A DNA stretch of 64,000 nucleotides, from NCBI GenBank assembly GCA_963784195.1, contig CAWARA010000020.1:186001-250000 (forward strand), given 5' to 3'. Positions within the stretch are counted from its first letter, which is position 1; the number at the start of each line of letters is the position of its first letter. The translations under genes and the position numbers were made by a program. Positions 46,802 through 55,156 of this stretch are shown in pieces. This DNA comes from CAVQAH01 sp963784195 (GTDB lineage: Bacteria; Acidobacteriota; Vicinamibacteria; Vicinamibacterales; 2-12-FULL-66-21). The notes under the pieces were generated by a model, which was given only the letters and a program-made list of their open reading frames with translations, was not told the DNA's origin and made no database searches.

Positions 46802-47245
46802 TCACCGTCGCGCGTCAGACGATGCCGAGATCGCTTCGACCAGCTCCCCCGTCTTCTCATCACGATGGATGCGCGTCGCGACGTCCGCCTGCGCAATGAT
46901 GCCGGTGAGCCGGCCACCACCGTCGACGACCGGCATGCGCCGCACCTGGCGCTCGGCCATCAGCGAAACGGCCCGCTCGACATCGTCATCCTCGCGACAC
47001 GTGGCAGGTGACGACGTCATGGCATCCTTGACGGTCGCGCCGTCGACCGGCCGGTTGCGCGCCACGACTTTGGTGACCAGATCGCGATCGGTAACGATAC
47101 CCACCAAACGGCCAGAGTCGCGCGAGTCCACGACAGGCAACGAGCCGACGTCATGCTGCCGCATCATGTCAGCCGCGTGGGTCACGGAATCCCCAGGCTC
47201 GCAACAGAATGGTTTCGCTGTCATGACCTCGCTGCACTTTGGCAC
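46802..47245 (-). CDS. Tandem CBS-domain protein
   Basis: 147 residues, two CBS motifs: VMTAKPFCCEPGDSVTHAADMMRQHDVGSLPVVDS and VKDAMTSSPATCREDDDVERAVSLMAERQVRRMPVVDGGGRLTGI. CBS pairs bind adenine nucleotides, S-adenosyl groups or NAD and report energy state. The GTG at 47245 sits behind a very strong AGGAGG ribosome site, which decides the start. It precedes the gvp genes by 135 bases on the same strand, so it may be part of the regulon or simply a neighbour. Confidence 0.88.
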   Translation of the reverse strand: MPKCSEVMTAKPFCCEPGDSVTHAADMMRQHDVGSLPVVDSRDSGRLVGIVTDRDLVTKVVARNRPVDGATVKDAMTSSPATCREDDDVERAVSLMAERQVRRMPVVDGGGRLTGIIAQADVATRIHRDEKTGELVEAISASSDARR

Positions 47246-47262
47246 GTGCCCTCCTTTCTTTG

Positions 47263-47403
47263 TGCGCGTGGGGCCCCACCCCCACGCGCCTCTACGCGCT
47301 GCTCGCGACGGCCTTTGGCCTTGCCGCCGCTCCCGCGGCGGCCTTAACGCAGCTCCATTCGGCCTCGTCCCCACGCCTTCCGCGACGGCCTTTGGCCTTG
47401 CCG
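47263..47403. repeat. Hairpin and 23-bp direct repeat upstream of the CBS gene
   Basis: A perfect 10-bp stem (47264-47273 pairing with 47280-47289) with a six-base loop lies 18 bases upstream of the CBS start. Further on, a 23-bp direct repeat is present at 47304-47326 and 47381-47403, containing the palindrome GGCCTTTGGCC-like core. The rest of the 305-base gap to opcA shows nothing else. A similar G-rich hairpin sits at 61057-61073. Confidence 0.7.
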
Positions 47404-47550
47404 GGGAGCGGCTCGAGGCGCGGATGATGGAGCCATGCAAGGCGAGATCCAGCGATTTACGGGCAAAAACCCGTAGTCGCCGGCTCTTGTGTAGGGATCT
47501 GCGGCAAGCCTGGAGCGGAAACCAGACAAATCCTGCAGATTAGCTGGCCG

Positions 47551-48462
47551 TCAGGCTGCGGCGACGGCTGCAGCCATCGCTCGCTCGAAGGCTGCATCCC
47601 GGGCCCGGATCCGCAGTTCTTCGGCCATCATCGCTGGCAGACGCTGGTCGCCCAGGGACGCAATCCGCGAGCTCGTGTGCTCGCCGTCGATGGCCATCGC
47701 TGTGTGCACGCAGTGCTTGCTCCTGCCCAGCCGAAGCGTCAACGAGCGCTCGGCGTCTCCCAGGCGCACCCGCTCGATCGGTGACCTTCCTGGCTCGATG
47801 GCGAGCTCGACCTCGAGAGGTTGTGACAGCGACGAGGTCAACCAGGCGGCATAGAGCTTCGCTGCCACGCCATCCGATCCGCTGATGCGCAGATGCGTGA
47901 AGGACCGTGCAGTGTCGCGAACGCGGGGGATGTCGAAGAATGACGCCATCAACGTGCGCCATCTCGTCAGCCTCGCCCAGCGGAGATCGCTGAAGGCGGT
48001 CCGATCGATCAGGTGCTGCGCCTGCTTCCACGACGCGAACGGGTCGCTCTCGTCGAGGACCATGCGATCCGCAAGGTCGGCAAGGTCGCGAAGAAGTTCT
48101 TCTGTGCCTCCGCGGTACCACACGAGGGTCGGAAGGTTCGAGAGTCTGAGTGCGGCAACGGCGTTGTCCACAAACTGGGGCTTCAGCCCCGTAAGCGCCA
48201 CGATCTGCCCGGAAACCGTTGCCGGCGGCGCTGGAACGGTTCCGTGAGAGATCACGATCGCACGGATGGCACACTGCGACGCGAGATGCTGCAGGGCCTC
48301 CTGTGTCTCGGGCAATCGCTCAGCGGCTGCAATCGCGACGACGGTTGCCATCAGGGAACGGGCGTGCACCGGGTTTTGCTCGGCGCCACTCTGGAGCGCC
48401 TCGTTGATCTCCGAAAACGGGACGGTCGCCCCGGCCGGCGTATTCGCTTGTGTATCGGTCAT
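47551..48462 (-). CDS. opcA: Glucose-6-phosphate dehydrogenase assembly protein OpcA
   Basis: 303 residues. HARSLMATVVAIAAAERLPETQEAL and LPTLVWYRGG..DLADLADRMVLDES are the OpcA core segments, followed by TARSFTHLRISG and a C-terminal lobe. OpcA activates or assembles glucose-6-phosphate dehydrogenase. The ATG at 48462 overlaps the zwf stop (ATGA), which decides the start over the ATG at 48474. Gene order zwf-opcA is the common one. Confidence 0.9.
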   Translation of the reverse strand: MTDTQANTPAGATVPFSEINEALQSGAEQNPVHARSLMATVVAIAAAERLPETQEALQHLASQCAIRAIVISHGTVPAPPATVSGQIVALTGLKPQFVDNAVAALRLSNLPTLVWYRGGTEELLRDLADLADRMVLDESDPFASWKQAQHLIDRTAFSDLRWARLTRWRTLMASFFDIPRVRDTARSFTHLRISGSDGVAAKLYAAWLTSSLSQPLEVELAIEPGRSPIERVRLGDAERSLTLRLGRSKHCVHTAMAIDGEHTSSRIASLGDQRLPAMMAEELRIRARDAAFERAMAAAVAAA

Positions 48463-49985
48463 AACGTTCTCCATCGACGGCCTTCGCGCGCGATCAGGGC
48501 ATCTGCCTCGTCCGGCCCCCACTCGCCAGCTTCGTAGGTCGGAATCTCCTGCGCGCGCTCGTCACGCCATCGCTCGTGGATCGGCGTGATCAAGGCCCAG
48601 GATGCCTCGACGAAGTCGTGGCGCGCGAACAAGGTCGGATCGCCGAGCATCGCATCGAGCAGCAGGGTCTCATAGGCTTCGGGCACCTCTCCGCCGAACG
48701 CCGTTCCGTAACGAAAATTCATCATCACCGGCGCGAGCTGCATGCGGGTGGCCGGCAGTTTCGCATCGAACCGGATCGAGATGCCTTCATCCGGCTGCAC
48801 GTTGACGATGAGGAGATTCGACGCGACCGGGGTCGAACTGACGCGCCGGAAGATCTCGAGCGGCGGGCGCCGGAACTGAATGGCAATCTCCGTCGTGCGT
48901 TTCGGCATGCGTTTGCCGGTGCGGACGTAAAACGGCACGCCCGCCCAGCGCCAGCTGTCGAGGTGCAGCCGGGCCGCGACATAGGTCTCGGTGACCGACC
49001 CGGCGTTGACACCTGGCTCGCGCCGGTAACCTGCGACCTCTTGTCCGTTGACCCACCCGTCACCGTACTGCGCGCGGACGACGTTCGCGAGCGGTCCATT
49101 CTCCTGGACGAGCGGCTGTATCGAGAGCAGCGCGTCCATCTTGCGATCGCGAACGCTCTCCGCCGTGAATGCAATCGGCGGTTCCATCGCGATGAGCGTC
49201 AGCAGCTGCATGAGATGGTTCTGGACCATATCGCGAAGCGCGCCGGCATGCTCGTAGTATGCAGCGCGGCGTTCAACACCCACGGTTTCGGCCGCGGTGA
49301 TCTGCACGTGATCGATGTAGCGCCGGTTCCAGATCGGCTCGAACATGCCGTTGGCAAACCGGAACACCATGAGGTTCTGAACCGTTTCCTTGCCGAGGTA
49401 GTGATCGATGCGAAAGACCTGATCCTCGTCGAAGTGCTCGTGCACCCGCCGATTGAGCTCGCGGGCGCTGTTCAGGTCGGTACCGAACGGCTTCTCGATG
49501 ATGATGCGCCGCCATGCCGGCTCGGGAGCTGACGACAACCCTGCCTGCCCGAGCTGCGTCGTGACCGGACCGTAGACTTCCGGCGGAACGGCCAGATAGA
49601 ACAGAACGCCTTCGTCGCCTTCGATCTCCTTCAGCTTGTCGCGCAGTCGCGCATAGAGGGCCGGATCGTCGAGCTCCCCTCTCACATAGAACAACCTCGA
49701 TGCGAGCGACTCCGCCACTTCATCTGTCGACCCCTTGTCATGCGCGAACTCTCGCAGGCTGTCGCGGAAGATCGTGCGAAACCCTTCGTCGTCGTTCTCG
49801 CTTCGCGCGACACCGATGACCGCGAATCTCGCCGGCAGGCGCCGCCCCCGTGACAGGCTCCAGAGCGCCGGCAGCAACTTCCGGCGCGTGAGATCGCCGG
49901 ATGCGCCGAAGATCACGAGCGTCGTAGGTCCAGGTGTCGGCTCGATGCGGAGGCCGTCTTGCAGCGGATTGGTTTGCAGGCTCAT
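48459..49985 (-). CDS. zwf: Glucose-6-phosphate 1-dehydrogenase
   Basis: 508 residues, normal length. TLVIFGASGDLTRRKLLPALW is the NADP-binding start, and RIDHYLGKETVQNLMVFRF is the active-site RIDHYLGK signature, with KPFGTDLNSAREL before it. It opens the oxidative pentose-phosphate path by making 6-phosphogluconolactone and NADPH in the cytoplasm. ATG at 49985. Regulation not visible, though opcA coupling ties assembly to synthesis. Confidence 0.96.
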   Translation of the reverse strand: MSLQTNPLQDGLRIEPTPGPTTLVIFGASGDLTRRKLLPALWSLSRGRRLPARFAVIGVARSENDDEGFRTIFRDSLREFAHDKGSTDEVAESLASRLFYVRGELDDPALYARLRDKLKEIEGDEGVLFYLAVPPEVYGPVTTQLGQAGLSSAPEPAWRRIIIEKPFGTDLNSARELNRRVHEHFDEDQVFRIDHYLGKETVQNLMVFRFANGMFEPIWNRRYIDHVQITAAETVGVERRAAYYEHAGALRDMVQNHLMQLLTLIAMEPPIAFTAESVRDRKMDALLSIQPLVQENGPLANVVRAQYGDGWVNGQEVAGYRREPGVNAGSVTETYVAARLHLDSWRWAGVPFYVRTGKRMPKRTTEIAIQFRRPPLEIFRRVSSTPVASNLLIVNVQPDEGISIRFDAKLPATRMQLAPVMMNFRYGTAFGGEVPEAYETLLLDAMLGDPTLFARHDFVEASWALITPIHERWRDERAQEIPTYEAGEWGPDEADALIAREGRRWRTL

Positions 49986-50077
49986 CGTTGTCCGTCGCGC
50001 GTCGCCCGAAGTTCGCTAATGGCGAATGGGCCAGCACCCAGACTACAGGCTTCGCGCGCGGCTCTTCAAGGCAAGCT

Positions 50078-51652
50078 TCAACGCCGAGTCGCCAGGTAAC
50101 CCGCGATCGCGTCGAGTTGGTCCGGCGTGAGACGGTTCTTGAAGGCGGGCATCTCCGCGTCGGGGTTGACCGCCTCTGGATCGGCGATCCAGAGGCGCAG
50201 CGCCGAAAGATCGTGTTTCCGGCCGATATCCGACAGCTCGGGACCGTCTTTGCCGCCCTTCCCATCGATGACATGGCAGCCAATGCAGTGCCGGGCGTAC
50301 ACGGCAGCGGCAGTTTCAATCTGCGGCGCGAAGCCCGGATACGATTCGCGCGACAGCCGCCTGACGTGGGCCACAATCGCCGCCACTTCCCGTTCGTGAA
50401 GCGTTGACGTACGCTCGCGAACTCCCGGCGCGATGACTTCGGGATCGATGACGTGACCGGCGAGCCACTCCGTGCCGCGTCCCATGGTGGCGTGGTCGAG
50501 CGCATCGGCCATGCCCGTATCGGCGTGACAGCGGGCGCAGCCGCTTGCGGCGATGAACGTGCGGCCGCCGATCTCCTCCAGGGTCCATCCCTCCCGTGGT
50601 GATGCGCTCATCGGCCGGTCCCGCCATCCCAGCGTCGTCAACGCGACGACGGCGACCAGCCCGACGATGACCGCTGACATGATGAACGGCCGGTGGCGAG
50701 GATGCCGCTCGGCCCCACGGTCGATCCACGGGAGCAGCGCAAGAAATACCGCAGCCACGCCGGGCACGACGAGCGCACCGACAACCTCCAGGCGGCCGGG
50801 GAAATACTTCAGCAACTGGAAGAGGCCGAGAAAATACCACTCGGGCCGCGGGATGTACGTGGCGTCGGTGGGATCCGCCGGCGGCTCGAGCGCCGGCGCT
50901 CCGCCGAATGCCATCACGGCCAGCGCGGCGAGCACCACACTCACCGCCGTGACATCGCGCGCTGCGTGAAACGGGTAGAACGGAGACGGGGAACCGTCGC
51001 GTGGCCGAAGAGGGCCCGAGATGCCCTGGCGGCGCATCATTGCAACGTGCGTGGCGATCAAGGCAACGAGCACCGCCGGGAGGAAGATGACGTGCACGGA
51101 GTACCAGCGCGTCAATGTCAGCGCGCCGATCGTGGCGCCTCCCTGCAGGACGGCGGCGACGGCATCACCCGCGATCGGCATCAACCGCGAGATGTTGATC
51201 GTCACGACCGTCGCCCAATACGCACGCTGATCCCATGGCAAGAGATAACCAGTCAGCGCAAAACCGAGCACGAGGCCAAGGAGGGCGAGGCCGGAAAGCC
51301 AGGTGAGCTCGCGCGGCGGCTTGTAAGCGCCATAGCAGACAACGCGGAGCAGATGAAGAACCAGAAACACGACGATGAAGCTGGCACCAAAGTGGTGCAG
51401 GCCGCGCACGACACGCCCCGGCGTCGTCGAGTCGATGAAACGAATGCTGTCGTAGGCGTGGTCCGGCGTGGGTGCGTAGTAAAGGGTGAGGAAGGCACCC
51501 GTCAGGACCTGTACTGTCAGCAGGCCCAGCAGGACACTGCCGAGCGTGAACAACCACCCGGTGCCAGCGGGCAGCGGTTCATCCAGCAGGACTTCACGGA
51601 TGCGTCGAACGCCGGTCCGCTGATCGAGCCACTCGCCGATCCGTTCGATCAC
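50078..51652 (-). CDS. Cytochrome b fused to a diheme cytochrome c domain
   Basis: 524 residues. Heme-b ligands show in GLHHFGASFIVVFLVLHLLR and SVHVIFLPAVLVALIATHV, each pair 13 residues apart, and the quinol-oxidation motif PEWY in RPEWYFLGLFQ. After about eight helices the chain continues into two c-type heme sites, CARCH and CIGCH. The protein is the quinol-oxidising core of a bc-type complex with its electron exit built in. GTG at 51652 overlaps the Rieske stop (GTGA). Longer upstream in-frame sequence overlaps the Rieske gene and is not protein-like. Confidence 0.9.
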   Translation of the reverse strand: MIERIGEWLDQRTGVRRIREVLLDEPLPAGTGWLFTLGSVLLGLLTVQVLTGAFLTLYYAPTPDHAYDSIRFIDSTTPGRVVRGLHHFGASFIVVFLVLHLLRVVCYGAYKPPRELTWLSGLALLGLVLGFALTGYLLPWDQRAYWATVVTINISRLMPIAGDAVAAVLQGGATIGALTLTRWYSVHVIFLPAVLVALIATHVAMMRRQGISGPLRPRDGSPSPFYPFHAARDVTAVSVVLAALAVMAFGGAPALEPPADPTDATYIPRPEWYFLGLFQLLKYFPGRLEVVGALVVPGVAAVFLALLPWIDRGAERHPRHRPFIMSAVIVGLVAVVALTTLGWRDRPMSASPREGWTLEEIGGRTFIAASGCARCHADTGMADALDHATMGRGTEWLAGHVIDPEVIAPGVRERTSTLHEREVAAIVAHVRRLSRESYPGFAPQIETAAAVYARHCIGCHVIDGKGGKDGPELSDIGRKHDLSALRLWIADPEAVNPDAEMPAFKNRLTPDQLDAIAGYLATRR

Positions 51653-52134
51653 AACTGCACCAGGATTGACTTGTTCGTGCCGTCGACGCGCGCCTGCAAC
51701 CGATCGAGTGGTCGTGGTGGAGGACCCGCGATCACGCGGCCTTCCGCATCGTAGGCACCGCCGTGGCATGGGCACCGGAAGCGCTTCGCCGGTGCATCCC
51801 AGAGCACCTGACATCCGAGGTGGGTGCACGTCGCGGAAAACGCCCGAACGTCCTGGGTTCCGGTCCAGACCAGGAACACGGTCTGCCGCGCGCGGCCGCG
51901 GTACCATCCGTCAGCTCGCGGAACGGACAAGACGCGCGCGACCGGCACGTCGGGCACGAGGTCGCCGAGCGTCCCCGCGCGGATCCATCGCTCGACCGGA
52001 GCGCCGCGCGCAGGTCGAACTGCGAACGCACCGAGCAGCGCTGCAAGGGCACCGCCGAACAGCGCGCCGATCCCATTGACGAAGATGGTCAGCGCACGGC
52101 GCCGGGAGGGTTGGTGATCAGTGTGTGGAGGCAT
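51649..52134 (-). CDS. Rieske iron-sulfur protein of the bc complex
   Basis: 161 residues. A twin-Arg-like SRRRALTIFVNGIGALFGGALAALLG anchor is followed by the 2Fe-2S motifs CTHLGC and CPCHGGAYD, with GPPPRPLDRL at the end. It takes electrons from quinol and hands them to the c hemes of the fused cytochrome b. The ATG at 52134 is preferred; upstream in-frame sequence is Arg-rich and unlikely. The downstream gene overlaps by 4 bases. Confidence 0.92.
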   Translation of the reverse strand: MPPHTDHQPSRRRALTIFVNGIGALFGGALAALLGAFAVRPARGAPVERWIRAGTLGDLVPDVPVARVLSVPRADGWYRGRARQTVFLVWTGTQDVRAFSATCTHLGCQVLWDAPAKRFRCPCHGGAYDAEGRVIAGPPPRPLDRLQARVDGTNKSILVQL

Positions 52135-52259
52135 TGGTCCGAAGTTCGCCTTGCGAACCCGGGGCCAGCTCCGTCGCCGCCTGGGACGAGCCGGCAACCG
52201 CCGCTTTCGCGACAGCTGCGGCCCGGCTGCTTGCGGGATTCGTAAAGCGCTTTCGGATG

Positions 52260-53532
52260 TTACCTGTTCTGGCTGACTTTCTGGAGGTATTCACGCGCCT
52301 TCGGCGTGCCGAGCATCTTCAGGGAATTGTGAATCTCGTTGCGCAGGGTGACGTCCTGCTCGCGGGTAGCAATCTGAATGAGCTCGGCTTCCGCACGCGC
52401 ATTGAAGAGCCCCTTGATGATCGCGCGCTTCATCTCGACATTAGCGCTACCGTAAAGGACGAGCAACGGCTCGTTGCCGCCGGCATTGCCAAGCGTGACG
52501 ATCGCGCGATTCCGAAGTTCGGGGTTCTTCTCCTGCTTGACGATGGTGAGCAGCGCCGGTTGATCGAACCGCTCGCCGAGAGACTTGACGACCTGAGCGC
52601 TTGACCGCCAGATCGCTGACTGAATAGACCTGCAGCAGCTCCTTTGAGATCTCCGGCCCTCCGAAGCGGCCCAGTTCGCGGACCGCGACCACGCGCAGCG
52701 GCTCGGGAGCGGTCAGCGCAACCTGAACGACCGTGTCACGAGCCTGAGGCTTACCCGACTGCGCCAGGACGAACAGCGCACGGCCCGCCGGCCCTGGGTG
52801 TTGTGCCTCGAGCGCGATCTGGCGAAGCACGGGAATCACCTTGTCGGCATCGGACTGAATCAGATAACCGAGCGCCTGGATGCGCTGATCGATATCTGGA
52901 TGGAACCCCTCGGGAATCCACACGGATGCCGGTCGTGGCGGTGCAGGCGGTGCGGGCGGTGCAGGCGGCAACAGGCCCGCTGGCTCGGCCGGTGGCGGCG
53001 GTGGTGGTGGTATCGGCGGTTCGGGCACACGCCGGCCAGCCGCAACCTGACCAGGTTTTCGCGGCGACGAAGGTGGTTTCACTGGCTCAGGTGGCCGGAC
53101 AGCGGCAGGCGCTCCCGGTGGCGGTGGAGGCGGTGGCGGTACCGCCGTCCACCAGAGAACATCGCTCCGGCGGAGTCGAACGGCCATCTCGATCCGCAAC
53201 GCACCCGCAGGCTTCACCCAGAGGCTCGACGGATACTCCTGCTCGAGACGAACGACGGCCTGGAGCGCCGCAGCAGCATCGCCGGCGTGATACAGGCTGT
53301 GGGCAAGCCAGTAGATCGCCTCGTCACGGCCAGTCTCTTTTGGATCAGCGGCAGCTGTCTTCAACACCTCGATGGCGCGCGTCCACTGTTCATCAGCGAT
53401 CAGGTCTTTCGCCTCTGCGAGGCGTTTGGACTCGACGGGCCAGCCAGCACGGGCCGCGGCGATGCCGACGTTGAACGTCATCGCCACGATCACAGTTGCG
53501 AGACCAACCCAGCGTGTATGTCTAATCAACAT
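52260..53532 (-). CDS. Secreted HEAT/TPR-repeat protein with proline-rich linker, frameshifted
   Basis: About 423 residues once repaired. A hydrophobic leader starts at the ATG 53532 (LIRHTRWVGLATVIVAMTFNVGIAAA). A TPR-like segment (WTRAIEVLKTAAADP, EAIYWLAHSLYHAGDAAAAL) is followed by a Pro-rich linker of about 90 residues and a HEAT solenoid. After VYSVSDLAVK the frame breaks near 52597-52602 and resumes as SLGERFDQPALLTIVKQEKN to LQKVSQNR at 52260. It is probably a periplasmic scaffold expressed with the ECF sigma pair upstream. Partner unknown. Confidence 0.68.
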
Positions 53533-53560
53533 GTCCGTACCCTTGCCGATTTTCCGTTTA

Positions 53561-54367
53561 TCAGAATCCGCTGACGACGACATCCATCTTGGTCACGAGA
53601 TCCCGCTTGTGAATCAACCGCTGGATCTGCTGAAGGGTTGCGGGTTCAGGGTTCGACGACATCGACGTCTGCAGCAACACCAGCTCGAGATCGCCCATCA
53701 CCCGTGCCACCGACTTCAGCCCGCGCTCCTCTGCCGCCAGACGGTACAAGCGCGTGTCGCTCAGGAGCGTGGACGCCAGTTGCCGCTCGTACGCCCAGTC
53801 CTGAGCCGACGATCGATGCGCGTCCTTGTTCGCCAGGCCGTAGACGACCAGCTTCGAGCGCTCGAAGTGCTGCTCGCTCAGCGAGACAAGCCCGGCGTCG
53901 GGAGACCATTCCTGGGCAGGTGCCGCGGCCACCGGCTCGGGAGGCTTGGGCGCGGGGCTCACGTTGCCCGCGAGCGCGGACTCCTGCAACTGCCGGCGTG
54001 ATTCGACGATGTAGGCCACGCTGATCGAGACCAGCGTGATGAGGGCGGCCATCGCCGCATAGACGACGTAGCGACCGCGATACCTGGGGCTGAAGGAGCG
54101 AACGCCTTCGGGCGCCAGGCTTTCGGACTCATCACGAATCGCAGCGTCGAGCCTCGTCATGAAGCCGGTCCAGTCGCCGCCGGCAGGTGCAGAAATATCC
54201 GGACGCGTCGCGAGGGCCGCCTGAATCGTCCTCATGTCGTCGAGTGCCTGACGGCAATCGGCGCACGACGTCAGGTGTGTTTCGACATCAAGTCGAGCCC
54301 GCGCATCGAGCTCGCCGTAGAAATAGAGCTCGATGGTGCCGGTGGCCTGCAGATGACAGATGGTCAT
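53561..54367 (-). CDS. Anti-sigma factor with zinc-finger-like domain
   Basis: 268 residues. The ATG at 54367 overlaps the sigma-factor stop (ATGA). The N-terminus has the anti-sigma zinc motif VETHLTSCADCRQAL (HxxxCxxC). A single transmembrane helix (YVVYAAMAALITLVSISVAYIV) leads to a periplasmic C-terminal region. It should hold the ECF sigma factor at the membrane until a signal releases it. The in-frame sequence upstream is Arg-rich and belongs to another frame. Confidence 0.87.
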   Translation of the reverse strand: MTICHLQATGTIELYFYGELDARARLDVETHLTSCADCRQALDDMRTIQAALATRPDISAPAGGDWTGFMTRLDAAIRDESESLAPEGVRSFSPRYRGRYVVYAAMAALITLVSISVAYIVESRRQLQESALAGNVSPAPKPPEPVAAAPAQEWSPDAGLVSLSEQHFERSKLVVYGLANKDAHRSSAQDWAYERQLASTLLSDTRLYRLAAEERGLKSVARVMGDLELVLLQTSMSSNPEPATLQQIQRLIHKRDLVTKMDVVVSGF

Positions 54368-54936
54368 GCCCGACCTCCTGCCGTGACGTTGGCTGCGGTC
54401 AGCGCACCGCGCAGCCGGTGGATGGCGGCATGAAGCTGCCGTTTGACGGTGCCCTCCGCCAATCCGAGCGCTTCCGCGATCTCGCAGAGTTTCAGGCCCT
54501 GATGATGCCGCATGACGAAGACGATCCGCTGCCCCTGGGGAAGCCTGGCGATCTCCGCTTCCAGCACGTCCCCCAGCTCCCCGGCATAAGCGCACTCTTC
54601 TGGCCCGGGCGCCTCTTCCGGGGTGTTCAACAGGCGCTGCTCGGCCTCTTCACCCATCGGCGTCGAGGCCGCGGGCGATTTCCGACGACGGTGATCTATA
54701 CAGGCATTCATGGCAATGCGGTACAGCCAGGATGTCAATTGGGCGTCTTGCCTAAACTTGTCGAGAGAGCGGTAGACCTTGATGAAGACTTCCTGCGCGA
54801 TATCTTCGGCGTCGAAGTGATTGCCCGCGAATTGATACGCGACTCGATACACCATCGACCGATGCCGCTCCACGAGGGCCTGAAAAGCGGTCGGGTCGCC
54901 CCCCGCCGCGCGGATGATCAGATCCGAATCAGCCAT
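54364..54936 (-). CDS. ECF sigma factor (RpoE-like)
   Basis: 190 residues. Region 2 is plain: FDAEDIAQEVFIKVYRSLDKFRQDAQLTSWLYRIAMNACIDHRRR. Region 4 helix-turn-helix is GLKLCEIAEALGLAEGTVKRQLHAAIHRLR. It directs RNA polymerase to a specific regulon. ATG at 54936. Operon order sigma, anti-sigma, HEAT protein suggests an envelope-stress or surface-signal unit. Confidence 0.93.
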   Translation of the reverse strand: MADSDLIIRAAGGDPTAFQALVERHRSMVYRVAYQFAGNHFDAEDIAQEVFIKVYRSLDKFRQDAQLTSWLYRIAMNACIDHRRRKSPAASTPMGEEAEQRLLNTPEEAPGPEECAYAGELGDVLEAEIARLPQGQRIVFVMRHHQGLKLCEIAEALGLAEGTVKRQLHAAIHRLRGALTAANVTAGGRA

Positions 54937-55030
54937 TCAGGCCCGTGTCATCTATATGACGCACCGTTTCACGCCGGGGTTGATCGAACGACAATCCTCA
55001 ATGGGATGAAGGGGTTACGGACAACGTAGC

Positions 55031-55128
55031 CGTAGTTCGTGGTTCGTGGCTCGTTGCTCGTAAGACTGCAAGAATATCGTGCGAACCGTAACGGGCTACG
55101 AGCCACGAGCCACGAGCGACGAACCACG
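55031..55128. repeat. Inverted ACGAACC-word repeat between ECF sigma and typA
   Basis: The left arm (55031-55061) reads as TTCGTGG-type words and the right arm (55095-55128) as their complements, ACGAGCCACGAACC-type, enclosing about 33 bases. The words match those at 28631-28666 and 29476-29500. It fills most of the 220-base gap between divergent genes, so it may include promoter or regulatory sequence. Confidence 0.8.
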
Positions 55129-55156
55129 GCGAGCGACCTCCGCTTATACTGGTGAG

